25,345 nucleotides of DNA from a virus: the IMG/VR virus record IMGVR_UViG_3300047546_000921, positions 1 to 25,345 of that record. One strand, written 5' to 3'. The notes under the pieces were generated by a model. That model did no database searches, had not been told where the DNA came from, and saw only the letters and a program-made list of their open reading frames with translations. How positions within the stretch are numbered: the first letter of the stretch is position 1; the number at the start of each line of letters is the position of its first letter. A program made the translations under genes and the position numbers. Shown here in pieces: positions 12,002 through 18,769 of the stretch.

Positions 12002-13024
12002 TTATTTGATTTTTCCGTTTATGATTTTGTAATTATTCACCTCGTAGTCATCATTTTCAAACACCTTAATGTGGGCGAATCCGTGCGCGTACTTGTTGAT
12101 GGGTGCGTAGTCCGGGTGCAGTTCAGAAAGACACGCAACGGAATACGTGTTGATCAGTTTTCCGTTTATATTGGGTTCTGAGTGCTCCGAATGTTGGTGG
12201 TGGTGTCCAACAAGGGCGTCTGCCTTTGCTGCGTTAAATAGGCCCCTTGCGACGTTTACAGGGCTGAATATCCCACGCATCAGTTCGTGTCCGTGGAGGA
12301 TTGTGAGTCTACCCGCATGGATCAGCTGCTTGTCTGGAATAAACGTGATATTTAACTTGTCCAGGTGCATGACCGACTCAAAATTGAACTCATCAAGTCC
12401 AAGAAGGTCTGGGGCGTTGTTCATGATGTAGTGGTCCCATCTTGCGTCGTGATTGCCGCACTTGTAGTAGATGGCCGCACTTGGGAATAGCCTCCTTAGC
12501 ATCTGAAGGAACTCACGAGTCAATAGAATCTCCCTTGCAAGGTTCCTCTTGCGTGGGTCCTTCTGAAACCTGCTTATCGCATAAAAGTCTATAAGGTCCC
12601 CGTTTAAGAGGATTGTGTTGACCCTTTTTTCAATCCCATACTCAATCGCCGTGGTTAACGCGGGGATGTTGTGGTATGGGATGTGAATATCGCTTAAAAG
12701 AAGGATATCGTTGTGGTTGCGTGGGATCTTAAATGGCTTGTACTCCGTCTCTAAAGATTCCGGAAGTCCAAGGGGGTTGTAGTTCTTGTCAAACTTGCTA
12801 AGGATGGAGTCAAACGCACCGGTTCGCTCTGATGTGTTAACCGACTTGGACGCCTTGACAATTGACTTTTTTACACCACGTTTTTTCCATCTATAGTACG
12901 ATGTTCTAAACGAACCAAACGTCATAATTGAACTTACGCTTGAATACTCTGTTCTGAGCTTCTCCTGCTCAGATACAGGCCTACTGTCTTCAAAGACTCG
13001 TAGGTATATTTTTTCGTGATTCAT
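12002..13024 (-). CDS. Calcineurin-like metallophosphoesterase
   Basis: 340 residues. All family motifs are present: DIH (112-114), GDLID (142-146), GNHD (190-193), HGH (244-246) and GHHHQ (273-277). They bind two metal ions and cleave phosphoesters of nucleotides or DNA. The first 55 residues (SSVSSIMTFGSFRTSYYRWK) look like a helix-turn-helix-type DNA-binding extension, not usual for small phosphatases, suggesting DNA as substrate. SbcD nucleases act with SbcC, and no SbcC is visible here. Start is the ATG at 13024, downstream of a good promoter; an upstream TTG (13042) would fall inside the -7 box. Confidence 0.8.
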   Translation of the reverse strand: MNHEKIYLRVFEDSRPVSEQEKLRTEYSSVSSIMTFGSFRTSYYRWKKRGVKKSIVKASKSVNTSERTGAFDSILSKFDKNYNPLGLPESLETEYKPFKIPRNHNDILLLSDIHIPYHNIPALTTAIEYGIEKRVNTILLNGDLIDFYAISRFQKDPRKRNLAREILLTREFLQMLRRLFPSAAIYYKCGNHDARWDHYIMNNAPDLLGLDEFNFESVMHLDKLNITFIPDKQLIHAGRLTILHGHELMRGIFSPVNVARGLFNAAKADALVGHHHQHSEHSEPNINGKLINTYSVACLSELHPDYAPINKYAHGFAHIKVFENDDYEVNNYKIINGKIK

Positions 13025-13039
13025 CGCTTGTATTGGTAA

Positions 13040-13071
13040 CAAATTTATAGTATTAAGTGTTACGAGCCAAA
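13040..13071 (-). promoter_or_regulatory. Promoter of the phosphoesterase gene
   Basis: Leftward: TTTG (13071-13068), 20 bases, TAAATTTG (13047-13040), 15 bases to the ATG. It sits immediately after the terminator of the previous unit, and its -33 TTTG overlaps that terminator's T tract. Confidence 0.7.
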
Positions 13072-13105
13072 AAAAACATAACCCCCCGCATACACGGAGG
13101 GTTAT
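13069..13105 (-). terminator. Strong rho-independent terminator
   Basis: Leftward: ATAACCCTCCG and CGGGGGGTTAT around a 6-base loop (11 pairs, one mismatch), then two bases plus TTTTTTTT. Ends the unit upstream of the phosphoesterase. Confidence 0.85.
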
Positions 13106-13193
13106 TCACAATGAACAATGAAAACAAACGAACTTGCGCCAACAGGTGGCGCAGCGCCTTAATTCCAAATAATAATGCTGTGATTATTGCAGC
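13069..13193 (-). ncRNA. Candidate small RNA, about 125 nt
   Basis: Between a -7 box at 13205-13198 and the terminator lies a stretch with no convincing gene but clear structure: TGCGCC-AACAGGT-GGCGCA (13135-13153) forms a perfect 6-bp hairpin. A frame of 47 codons (ATG at 13196) runs through, but it reads into the terminator stem and its product has no gene-like features, so I favour a non-coding RNA. Confidence 0.45.
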
Positions 13194-13197
13194 CATG

Positions 13198-13205
13198 CAA
13201 AGATA
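13198..13205 (-). promoter_or_regulatory. -7 box TATCTTTG for the candidate small RNA
   Basis: Matches TAnnTTTG reading leftward. A TTTA lies 22 bases upstream; no TTG at the ideal distance. Confidence 0.4.
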
Positions 13206-13255
13206 TTATTATCTCAGCCATTTGAACTAAAGCGGTAGTGTTTATTTTGCTCAAC

Positions 13256-13474
13256 CTAAGCGATACCGTTAGATTGATCATTGTTAATGCTCCCGTCATT
13301 TAGGTCTAGTTGGGTTTTTTCAAGCTCCTGGATGTAGTCGTAGAAGTTCTTGTTCATCTGTTCAAGAATCTGTATCCTTCTTTTGTAAGCAAGCGCAAGT
13401 GTCTGGACTCTCTTTGCAGAGATTTCTTCAGCGTACTGCTGAACCTCCTCCCACGTGTACTTTAGTCTATCCAT
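13256..13474 (-). CDS. Coiled-coil protein, 72 aa
   Basis: 72 residues, almost entirely helical: MDRLKYTWEEVQQYAEEISA, KRVQTLALAYKRRIQILEQM, NKNFYDYIQELEKTQLDLND. Regular hydrophobic spacing suggests a coiled coil. The start is the ATG that overlaps the upstream stop by 8 bases (ATGGATAG), the same junction as at 3124-3131; a longer in-frame version would be buried in the upstream gene. Last gene of the replication block before the candidate small RNA. Function unknown. Confidence 0.6.
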   Translation of the reverse strand: MDRLKYTWEEVQQYAEEISAKRVQTLALAYKRRIQILEQMNKNFYDYIQELEKTQLDLNDGSINNDQSNGIA

Positions 13475-13721
13475 TGCTTGTTGCAAGTTTATTGAATTTA
13501 CCCTCCTTTGTTCTGTCAACAATAGTGACCGTACCCTCAGAAGCGAATATTTTAAGGAGAGCATTGATGTGTGTTTTTACTGCCTTGATTTCATTTAATA
13601 CCTCGGAGATCTGCATTTTCTCTCCGTTTGCACCGACAATTTTTACGCGGTATGCCTTTACCTTAACGCCGTCAATTTTTCTGCTAGCGTCGTGAATTTC
13701 TACTGTTCCGTACTTGTTCAT
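13467..13721 (-). CDS. Unknown beta-alpha protein, 84 aa
   Basis: 84 residues: MNKYGTVEIHDASRKIDGVK, then VKAYRVKIVGANGEKMQISE, a helix VLNEIKAVKTHINALLKIFA, and strands GTVTIVDRTKEG. The middle resembles the two-strand, NGE turn, then helix pattern of the YegP/DUF1508 type, but the match is loose. It overlaps the neighbouring genes by 4 and 8 bases and is part of the replication transcript. Function unknown. Confidence 0.6.
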   Translation of the reverse strand: MNKYGTVEIHDASRKIDGVKVKAYRVKIVGANGEKMQISEVLNEIKAVKTHINALLKIFASEGTVTIVDRTKEGKFNKLATSNG

Positions 13722-13906
13722 TTTATTAAGTATATTGGGTTATTTGTTAAGCGATATAGGTCCGATGACACCTCCTTGAGCCTGCTGTGTTTCTTCTTGT
13801 ACTCGGCGGCTTTTTCTCCGTTGTTCTCGGCCCTAGTTATGTTCATGCTTGTGATGAGTTCTAACCTTTCCTCCCGGAGTTTATTTATTTTCTCTTCTTT
13901 CATCAA
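13718..13906 (-). CDS. Small charged helical protein, 62 aa
   Basis: 62 residues: MMKEEKINKLREERLELITS, then MNITRAENNGEKAAEYKKKH and a C-terminal LYRLTNNPIYLIK. Two charged amphipathic helices with Leu/Ile spacing, likely a helical hairpin or coiled coil. Overlaps the upstream DnaA-domain gene by 26 bases and the next gene by 4. Position in the replication block hints at an accessory role. Not recognised. Confidence 0.6.
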   Translation of the reverse strand: MMKEEKINKLREERLELITSMNITRAENNGEKAAEYKKKHSRLKEVSSDLYRLTNNPIYLIK

Positions 13907-14315
13907 TAACGTCCATTATTGACTCGTATGACTTGGGGTCAAGTCTTTCGAGTACTGAATTAATAACTGTTCTGTGTTGTTTCGAGTAGTTGTAGTCAAC
14001 TATCGCCTTATTAGTTCCGTAGAGGACCGTTGAATGATCCCTTCCGATTATACTTCCAATCTCCTGGTACGTTGCCGTTGTACACGACCTCATCACAAGG
14101 AAGAATATCTGACGTGCGGTGACGTACTCCCCTTCCCTTGATCTTGAGGCCATCTGTTCAAACGTGATTCCAAGGACTGACTCTATTGCGTTTATAATCT
14201 CCGCCTTCAGTTCTTCGTACTCAACTTTCTTATTGAAATATATCTGGGTGAATAATGCCTTGTTCTTTCTCGGTACAAGTTCGATTAAGTCTCTATATCT
14301 TTTTGTCTCTATCAT
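13881..14315 (-). CDS. DnaA C-terminal (domain IV)-like DNA-binding protein
   Basis: 144 residues from the ATG at 14315, which follows AAACAAGACACA, the A-rich leader seen at other genes here. MASRSREGEYVTARQIFFLV and YQEIGSIIGRDHSTVLYGTN are the helix-turn-helix and the GRDHSTVL signature of DnaA domain IV, which binds DnaA boxes. The AAA+ ATPase of full DnaA is absent, so it can bind origin-like DNA but not melt it. It lies next to SSB and primase-helicase and may recruit or block host DnaA sites. An upstream ATG (14375) overlapping the SSB stop is less likely because a hairpin lies in between. Confidence 0.8.
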   Translation of the reverse strand: MIETKRYRDLIELVPRKNKALFTQIYFNKKVEYEELKAEIINAIESVLGITFEQMASRSREGEYVTARQIFFLVMRSCTTATYQEIGSIIGRDHSTVLYGTNKAIVDYNYSKQHRTVINSVLERLDPKSYESIMDVIDERRENK

Positions 14316-14332
14316 TGTGTCTTGTTTAAAGC

Positions 14333-14356
14333 GGGGGTCAGCGGATTCCGACCCCC
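14333..14356 (-). promoter_or_regulatory. Hairpin between SSB and DnaA-like genes
   Basis: GGGGGTC (14333-14339) and GACCCCC (14350-14356), perfect 7-bp arms with a 10-base loop. Leftward it is followed by GCTTTAAAC, too poor in T for a clear terminator. It may trim or attenuate the transcript between highly needed SSB and the gene after it. Confidence 0.5.
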
Positions 14357-14371
14357 TAGCTTGGTTAGTTA

Positions 14372-15019
14372 TCAAAATGGCAAGTCATCGTCATCGTTCT
14401 TTACCGCAGCAGCGTCTAGCTTTTTCACGAACTCCTCTGCACGTTGGGTGTTTGTCTTACCGATTGCAGGGATGAACGTGTTGTTGAGATAGTTCTCAAA
14501 GTAATCCTGACGGTCTGTATCATCCCACACGTCAGTTCCCTTTACACGAATTTTCTGCATCTGCGGAAGGTCACCAGGGTTGTCCTTGGTCCAAAAGTGT
14601 TGGATGTTGTCCTTTGAGTTAGACTCCTTCAAATAAAGCATCGTCTTTTTTGTTCCGTCAATCACCTTCATCCAAGGTCTGAACTCAATCTCCTTTGTTG
14701 TGTCGATGTTCGGCATACAGAGGAAGAATCCGGAGCTGTACCGTGAACTCCAAGGCATCTCAAGAACAAACTTTTCGAAACCGTCCTCAATCTCAATCTG
14801 AAGCTTTGATCCGTAGCCCATTGTTGAGTCGTGACGTTTCACGTTAGTAATCTTTCCGCTCACCGAGTCGTAGCGGTATTCCCACCAGATCTTTGAGCCG
14901 TCTTTTGAGGTGCACTTAACCGTGTTAGGCTCCTCTGTTTTTACTCGTTTAGCAATCTTTCCGTCGCTAATTGATAGGTAGTTTACGTTACCTGTCGAAC
15001 CACTAGAATTTAATCCCAT
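14372..15019 (-). CDS. Single-strand DNA-binding protein
   Basis: 215 residues. The protein ends DDDDLPF, the acidic, Pro-Phe-tipped tail by which SSB proteins recruit partners. The body is beta-rich (KIWWEYRYDSVSGKITNVKR, KLQIEIEDGFEKFVLEMPWS) as expected for an OB fold, and aromatic residues there could stack on bases. Longer than bacterial SSB (about 175) and of phage type. It has its own full promoter, fitting the large amounts such proteins need, and lies beside the primase-helicase. Confident in role; exact family not named. Confidence 0.8.
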   Translation of the reverse strand: MGLNSSGSTGNVNYLSISDGKIAKRVKTEEPNTVKCTSKDGSKIWWEYRYDSVSGKITNVKRHDSTMGYGSKLQIEIEDGFEKFVLEMPWSSRYSSGFFLCMPNIDTTKEIEFRPWMKVIDGTKKTMLYLKESNSKDNIQHFWTKDNPGDLPQMQKIRVKGTDVWDDTDRQDYFENYLNNTFIPAIGKTNTQRAEEFVKKLDAAAVKNDDDDLPF

Positions 15020-15057
15020 GTTTTGATTTTTTGATTAATAAATTGGTTATAATTCCG

Positions 15058-15089
15058 CAAATATAACTTGTATGATTTGATTACGCAAA
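15058..15089 (-). promoter_or_regulatory. Promoter of the SSB gene
   Basis: Leftward: TTTG (15089-15086), 20 bases, TATATTTG (15065-15058), 38 bases to the ATG. Complete match to TTTG-N20-TAnnTTTG. Confidence 0.75.
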
Positions 15090-15107
15090 TTTCAGCGTTA
15101 ACAAGTG

Positions 15108-17012
15108 TTAATACTCCCAAGATTCTTTGAATTCGTTCGGGTGGTATGTATCGGACTTTTTACCAAACCCGTAGTTCGGAAGAATCTTTGGCCTTTCCTC
15201 AAACACCTCCGTCTGGGTGTACATCCCCTTGATTGCCTGCTCCATTGGGTCCACGTTGTCGAATATAAACCGCCTTTTATTGCGGAATAATTCAAAACTG
15301 ATCATTCCCTTCATTCCAACGATTTTCTGCCTTCTAATCTTCTTAGAATGAAATTCACAGGCGGGTGAATCCGGTATCGTCTGGGCAAACGGCCTGTGGT
15401 AGATGATGATATTGTCGGCCTTGTTGTTCCACATCGCGCCATCCGCAAGGTCAAACACCTCTGGGCAGGGGTAGTTGCCATCGTCACCCTTTCTCATCTT
15501 GTGCGGGTGGACTATGATATCAAAGTACACGTTATTCTTCCTTGCAAAGCGTATGCAGTCAGAGAGGAACGTCTCAAGGTACTTGTCGCTACGGCCACCG
15601 CTCTTGGCGTAGTCGTTGGACATTTGATTGAATGGGTCGATGATTACACGGTCAACACCATGCTTAATGATCAGGCTCAAGAAGACCTCCTTCACGTATT
15701 CCGGTGTCGGTGCTACGTTCTTTGGATACACGATGAATATGTTCTGACCAATCCAGTCGTATATCTTGGCGTATGACTCATATTTCGGCCTTCCTGGGTT
15801 CTTTGGTGTGCAATCCATCCCAAAATATATCTCAACCAGGTCGTGATAGAACTGCTCAGCAGGAAGTTCCTCTGGCGTGAATATGGCAACCTTCTCACCG
15901 AACTTAATCAACCTGAACAAAAGTTCCCACTTCATAAAGCTTGACTTACCATAGTTACCGATTCCGCTCATCACCGTGAGTTCTCCCTTCACCCTCTTGA
16001 AGTGTTTATCAAGTAGTGGAACACCAAGTTCTCTTGCCGCCTGATATCCCTTCTCGTAAATCTCCAAGGCTTTGTCACGAACCTCCTCCGCGTAGATCAC
16101 GTCCTCCTTAGCCATTTCTTCTGCATCCTCCTCAGTTACAACGATATCCACCTCCTTGCGCGTTGACTTGGTGACAAGCCTTTCCTCGCTGAATTCAGCC
16201 GTGTTGAACTGAGCCATGTTTGATCTGTACGCGCTCCTTACAGCCGACCTGCACTCCCTCTGTGTGAACGATGAATCTGGCGTAATGTATGTGCTAATCA
16301 ATGAGTTAGCAGTCTCCTCGTCAATCCCAAACCTGCAACAACTCGCTGCGAGTTTGAACACAAAGTGATTCCGCTCACCCTCACGAAACGCGTCACCCCT
16401 TTTTGAAATCCATGTGAGAAGGTTTTGAAATGTTTCAATGACATCTTTTGCCGCAACCTTCTCTGTTACAACCTTTTGCTCTTCGTAGATGTTAAATGTT
16501 GAGGCGGCCTCTGTTAAATAAATATCGGGATCATACGACTCAAAGCAGAGCCTTGAAAGATTTCTACCTGTCTTATCCACGTCTGGGTGGAGTGCAAGAA
16601 GTGCATTGAAGTGTTCCTTGTGTTTTGATGGGTCGGCTATCTTGACAAGAGCCTTGAGTCCCTTGCCTGATGGAGAAAGCCAAACCGCCGTCATGTATTT
16701 TATAGCGGACAATTCATTTCTCTTTTGGGCAATAAATGGGACATTATCGAAATCAAGCACAATGTACCCGGAGTGTTCGATAAGCGCGGAGTCCTTTCGT
16801 GTTGAGAATACACCGCTGAAACAAACCGCAGGGAGTGTCTTTTTTATCTCGTCGGCCTCCTTCTTGGTTTTCGCGTTTCGGATAAGCTCGTTAATCTCCT
16901 TGCTCTTTCCGTCTCGAATCCGATTAAGAGCGCCCAGGACAGAGATTGTGTGTCCTTGCAGATCGTTGAAGTCTTTGTAGATTGATACTTTACCATGCAT
17001 TGTTTGAGTCAT
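15108..17012 (-). CDS. Primase-helicase fusion
   Basis: 634 residues. N-terminal primase: YIVLDFDNV with the DxD pair (87, 89), SPSGKGLKALVKI (113-125) and GRNLSRLCFESYDPDIY (149-165), resembling the VirE-N/BT4734-type primases common in Bacteroidota elements. A helical linker follows (residues 190-265). C-terminal RecA-like helicase: Walker A GIGNYGKSS (350-358), FTPEE (378-382), Walker B RVIIDPFNQM (455-464) and IIVHPHKMRK (499-508), as in DnaB/Twinkle helicases. It would unwind the fork and make primers. The start at 17012 overlaps the initiator gene by 23 bases; an ATG at 17000 is possible. Confidence 0.85.
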   Translation of the reverse strand: MTQTMHGKVSIYKDFNDLQGHTISVLGALNRIRDGKSKEINELIRNAKTKKEADEIKKTLPAVCFSGVFSTRKDSALIEHSGYIVLDFDNVPFIAQKRNELSAIKYMTAVWLSPSGKGLKALVKIADPSKHKEHFNALLALHPDVDKTGRNLSRLCFESYDPDIYLTEAASTFNIYEEQKVVTEKVAAKDVIETFQNLLTWISKRGDAFREGERNHFVFKLAASCCRFGIDEETANSLISTYITPDSSFTQRECRSAVRSAYRSNMAQFNTAEFSEERLVTKSTRKEVDIVVTEEDAEEMAKEDVIYAEEVRDKALEIYEKGYQAARELGVPLLDKHFKRVKGELTVMSGIGNYGKSSFMKWELLFRLIKFGEKVAIFTPEELPAEQFYHDLVEIYFGMDCTPKNPGRPKYESYAKIYDWIGQNIFIVYPKNVAPTPEYVKEVFLSLIIKHGVDRVIIDPFNQMSNDYAKSGGRSDKYLETFLSDCIRFARKNNVYFDIIVHPHKMRKGDDGNYPCPEVFDLADGAMWNNKADNIIIYHRPFAQTIPDSPACEFHSKKIRRQKIVGMKGMISFELFRNKRRFIFDNVDPMEQAIKGMYTQTEVFEERPKILPNYGFGKKSDTYHPNEFKESWEY

Positions 17013-17637
17013 AATTCGTTTGATTGCTTGTTATTTTTTTCATTGGTTCATCTTCCCATCGCTTGTCTCTGAGGTATCGTTCGGGGTCTTTCCAGTACTT
17101 GGCCTCTCTTCCGAACTTGTGGTTGTCCATTAACTCGACAGCCTTAATTCTGTCGTCTTCACGCATCTTGTTCCATACGTCTTGAGCCTTCTTCTTTCCG
17201 CTCTTCTTGTTGTATGAATTCCAAAAATCCTCAAATGTATATTTATTTGTTATCTCTTTCTTTGTATTATCTATATATGTAGGGGCGGGTTTTCCGATTT
17301 CCGATTTCCCGATTGCGGGAAATCCGCATTCCGTTGAAATCCGCTCGTAGTATACGATGTAGTTAAATCCACGAGATAAACCGTCCGAACCAACAATCCT
17401 AACCGACTGTATGTAACCAAGCGTCTCAAGTTCGTCCCACGCACTGGATATTGAGTCCTTTCCGTCAAGAAAATACTCGCTCAGCTTGGTCTTGTAGATC
17501 ACCCAGTCGCTTGGGAGTGATAAAAGGAAGGATAGAAGTCCCTTGGCCTTTAGGCTAACGCTTGGGTCTTTTAGGAACTCTGTGGGGACCATCGCGAATG
17601 GGACATTCTTGGTTTTTATGATTTGTCCTGTATTCAT
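16990..17637 (-). CDS. Replication initiator-like winged-helix protein
   Basis: 215 residues. The N-terminal domain VPFAMVPTEFLKDPSVSLKA, LLSFLLSLPSDWVIYKTKLS and SAWDELETLGYI is the winged helix of phage and plasmid replication proteins (helix_turn_helix of the DnaD/RepA type). A short linker with a doubled IGKSEIGKPAP follows, then a basic C-terminal helical part FEDFWNSYNKKSGKKKAQDVW. It lies directly upstream of the primase-helicase and probably loads it. An inverted repeat with direct repeats sits inside the linker DNA, as in lambda-type initiator genes that contain the origin. Start ATG directly follows a terminator-like T tract. Confidence 0.75.
   Translation of the reverse strand: MNTGQIIKTKNVPFAMVPTEFLKDPSVSLKAKGLLSFLLSLPSDWVIYKTKLSEYFLDGKDSISSAWDELETLGYIQSVRIVGSDGLSRGFNYIVYYERISTECGFPAIGKSEIGKPAPTYIDNTKKEITNKYTFEDFWNSYNKKSGKKKAQDVWNKMREDDRIKAVELMDNHKFGREAKYWKDPERYLRDKRWEDEPMKKITSNQTNYDSNNAW
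17294..17324. repeat. Inverted and direct repeats inside the initiator gene
   Basis: GATTTCCCG-ATTG-CGGGAAATC (17303-17324), perfect 9-bp arms, preceded by two CCGATTTC units (from 17294 and 17301). Candidate replication origin by analogy with iterons inside lambda O. Confidence 0.5.
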
Positions 17638-17673
17638 AAAAAAAAGTAGCCCGTAAGAGCAACTTTACGGGCT
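17638..17673 (-). terminator. Terminator hairpin directly before the initiator ATG
   Basis: Leftward: AGCCCGTAA-AGTTGCTC-TTACGGGCT (9-bp perfect stem), then AC and TTTTTTTT; the last T is followed at once by the ATG. It would end the upstream transcript and make initiator expression depend on read-through. Confidence 0.75.
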
Positions 17674-17747
17674 GGGTTTGGTAGAGATAATCTTACCTTG
17701 TCCAACCCTCGGTTGTTGTTGCTCTTAACAAACGAGGATTGGAATAC
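17638..17747 (-). promoter_or_regulatory. Two-hairpin attenuator-like leader
   Basis: Upstream of the terminator is a second hairpin: CCAATCCTCG and CGAGGGTTGG (17742-17733 with 17711-17702; 10 pairs, one G-T). Its loop contains TAAGAGCAAC (17727-17718), the exact complement of GTTGCTCTTA (17663-17654) in the terminator loop and arm. Pairing between them would open the terminator stem. That is the layout of an attenuator/antiterminator or a kissing-loop RNA. Confidence 0.5.
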
Positions 17748-17751
17748 GAGG

Positions 17752-17759
17752 CAAATATA
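17752..17759 (-). promoter_or_regulatory. -7 box TATATTTG upstream of the attenuator-like leader
   Basis: Exact -7 match, just after the stop of the small zinc-binding gene; no good -33 element. If used, the transcript of the two-hairpin leader would start near 17748. Confidence 0.4.
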
Positions 17760-17760
17760 T

Positions 17761-17922
17761 TCATTCGCTGTCGTTATCCTCCGAGTCTTGTTGCAAAAAA
17801 ATGTGAAATGCCTCACAATCGTCGCAGTAGTAGGCGCGTTGTGCCGTTCCGAACTTTTCTATGATTTCGATTCGGCGTTTGTATTTCTTACGCCCACAAC
17901 CGTATGTATCATTCAGCGACAA
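17761..17922 (-). CDS. Small zinc-binding-type protein, 53 aa (TTG start)
   Basis: 53 residues: MSLNDTYGCGRKKYKRRIEI, then IEKFGTAQRAYYCDDCEAFH and an acidic tail. The pattern C.RKKY ... YYC..C..FH is that of a family of tiny phage and bacterial zinc-ribbon proteins in which a basic N-terminal half pairs with a YxCxxCxxxH knuckle. Frame opens after a stop at its upstream side and has no ATG in the right place; TTG (17922) is the probable start, with CTG two codons further on. A promoter-like box lies 18 bases upstream. A nucleic-acid-binding helper of the replication block is the likeliest role. Confidence 0.6.
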   Translation of the reverse strand: MSLNDTYGCGRKKYKRRIEIIEKFGTAQRAYYCDDCEAFHIFLQQDSEDNDSE

Positions 17923-17940
17923 CTCATAAACAGTTACTTA

Positions 17941-17971
17941 CAAATGTAGTTATTTACTTATCATCAACAAG
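17941..17971 (-). promoter_or_regulatory. Leftward promoter of the replication block
   Basis: Leftward: CTTG (17971-17968), 19 bases, TACATTTG (17948-17941). Back to back with the rightward promoter below; their -33 elements are two bases apart, so one bound protein could affect both. Confidence 0.5.
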
Positions 17972-17973
17972 TG

Positions 17974-18003
17974 TTTAATCAAGAAAAAATGTGCGTATAT
18001 TTG
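17974..18003 (+). promoter_or_regulatory. Rightward promoter of the packaging block
   Basis: TTTA (17974-17977), 18 bases, TATATTTG (17996-18003), then CCCT and ATG. The ATG begins five bases after the box, exactly as at 7680-7692, so the mRNA is probably leaderless. Confidence 0.6.
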
Positions 18004-18007
18004 CCCT

Positions 18008-18226
18008 ATGATTAATTTACGCCCCCCAGACGGACGAGTATTCGTCACCATCGAAAGTGAAAACGGCAAAAACGTAGACGCCGTAATAACTCACGCCGGA
18101 AACGACACGGAGTTACAGGTAGGACAGAAGATTTGTGTTCCAAAGGCCAAGGTCGACAAGGTCGAATTGCAGGACACCGAGACTTACTCTGTTCACGAGA
18201 ATAACGTATTTTTTGTTTACGAGTAA
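18008..18226 (+). CDS. Short GroES-like (co-chaperonin) protein
   Basis: 72 residues. LRPPDGRVFVTIESENGKNV at the start and LQVGQKICVPKAKVDKVELQ, then TYSVHENNVFFVYE at the end follow the GroES order RPL.DRV.V, KVGD.V...., Y.....I..V.E. GroES caps GroEL to fold proteins, and T4-type phages bring their own cap. Here the protein is about 25 residues shorter than GroES: the GG.V. mobile loop that grips GroEL is missing or much shortened, so it may not function as a cap. First gene of the packaging block, probably leaderless. Fold assignment moderately sure, function uncertain. Confidence 0.55.
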   Translation: MINLRPPDGRVFVTIESENGKNVDAVITHAGNDTELQVGQKICVPKAKVDKVELQDTETYSVHENNVFFVYE

Positions 18227-18531
18227 TGGACAACACAGGAAAGAAAAAGAATTGGGAGAGAGCAATCTCTCTGATCAGTAGAATGATCGAAGATAGGGTG
18301 GAGATCTACGAGGTAATGCGAATATTTACACCGATGGCGTCTGCATCACGCAAGCGTTTGTTGTTGTGCGATATAGACATTACCTCCGTAGATCTTGATG
18401 AGGTGGAGCTTGCAATAGACAGATACAAGCGCACGTTAAATGACCTATCTGAAACGCGGATTGAACAGCGCGTTCGTCGTTCTATGTTCTTTAAAACATT
18501 ATCAGAGCACTATGATAAGAACAAAGTCTAA
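18226..18531 (+). CDS. Unknown helical protein, 101 aa
   Basis: 101 residues, mainly helical and charged: MDNTGKKKNWERAISLISRM, then IEDRVEIYEVMRIFTPMASA, LLLCDIDITSVDLDEVELAI and DRYKRTLNDLSETRIEQRVR. Starts in a TAATG overlap with the GroES-like gene, so co-translation is likely; it overlaps the next gene by 20 bases. Position before the large terminase would suit a small terminase subunit, but no helix-turn-helix motif is clear. Unknown. Confidence 0.65.
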   Translation: MDNTGKKKNWERAISLISRMIEDRVEIYEVMRIFTPMASASRKRLLLCDIDITSVDLDEVELAIDRYKRTLNDLSETRIEQRVRRSMFFKTLSEHYDKNKV

Positions 18532-18769
18532 ACAGAACTACGCCAAGATGATAGAGGTCTATCAGTACTACATTGATAGGGAAGACCTCGGACTCACACG
18601 CGGGAATACTTGGAGATTGATTGACGACAAGGACGCGCTTGAGGTGTTTGACGGATCGTACCACGCACTTCGTCGCGGGATAATCAAGCTCTACACAGGC
18701 GTAAGCGTTGGTAAGAAGAACTTTGAGCGCCAGAAGAAACTACTTGAAATATACAAACGAACTGCATGA
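18512..18769 (+). CDS. Unknown basic protein, 85 aa
   Basis: 85 residues from the ATG at 18512: MIRTKSKQNYAKMIEVYQYY, then IDREDLGLTRGNTWRLIDDK, ALEVFDGSYHALRRGIIKLY and a basic tail KKLLEIYKRTA. Helical and basic, so nucleic-acid binding is possible. The extension upstream lies inside the previous gene and is not used. Ends in an ATGA overlap with the GroES-like gene after it. Not recognised. Confidence 0.6.
   Translation: MIRTKSKQNYAKMIEVYQYYIDREDLGLTRGNTWRLIDDKDALEVFDGSYHALRRGIIKLYTGVSVGKKNFERQKKLLEIYKRTA

Noticed and set aside
13069-13196. Leftward frame of 47 codons from ATG 13196
   Set aside because: It reads through the terminator stem and T tract, so its C-terminal half is the terminator; composition is not gene-like.
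15100-17975. Shared AACAAGTGTT at 15100 and 17966 near replication promoters
   Set aside because: A repeated 10-mer is expected many times by chance in 25 kb.
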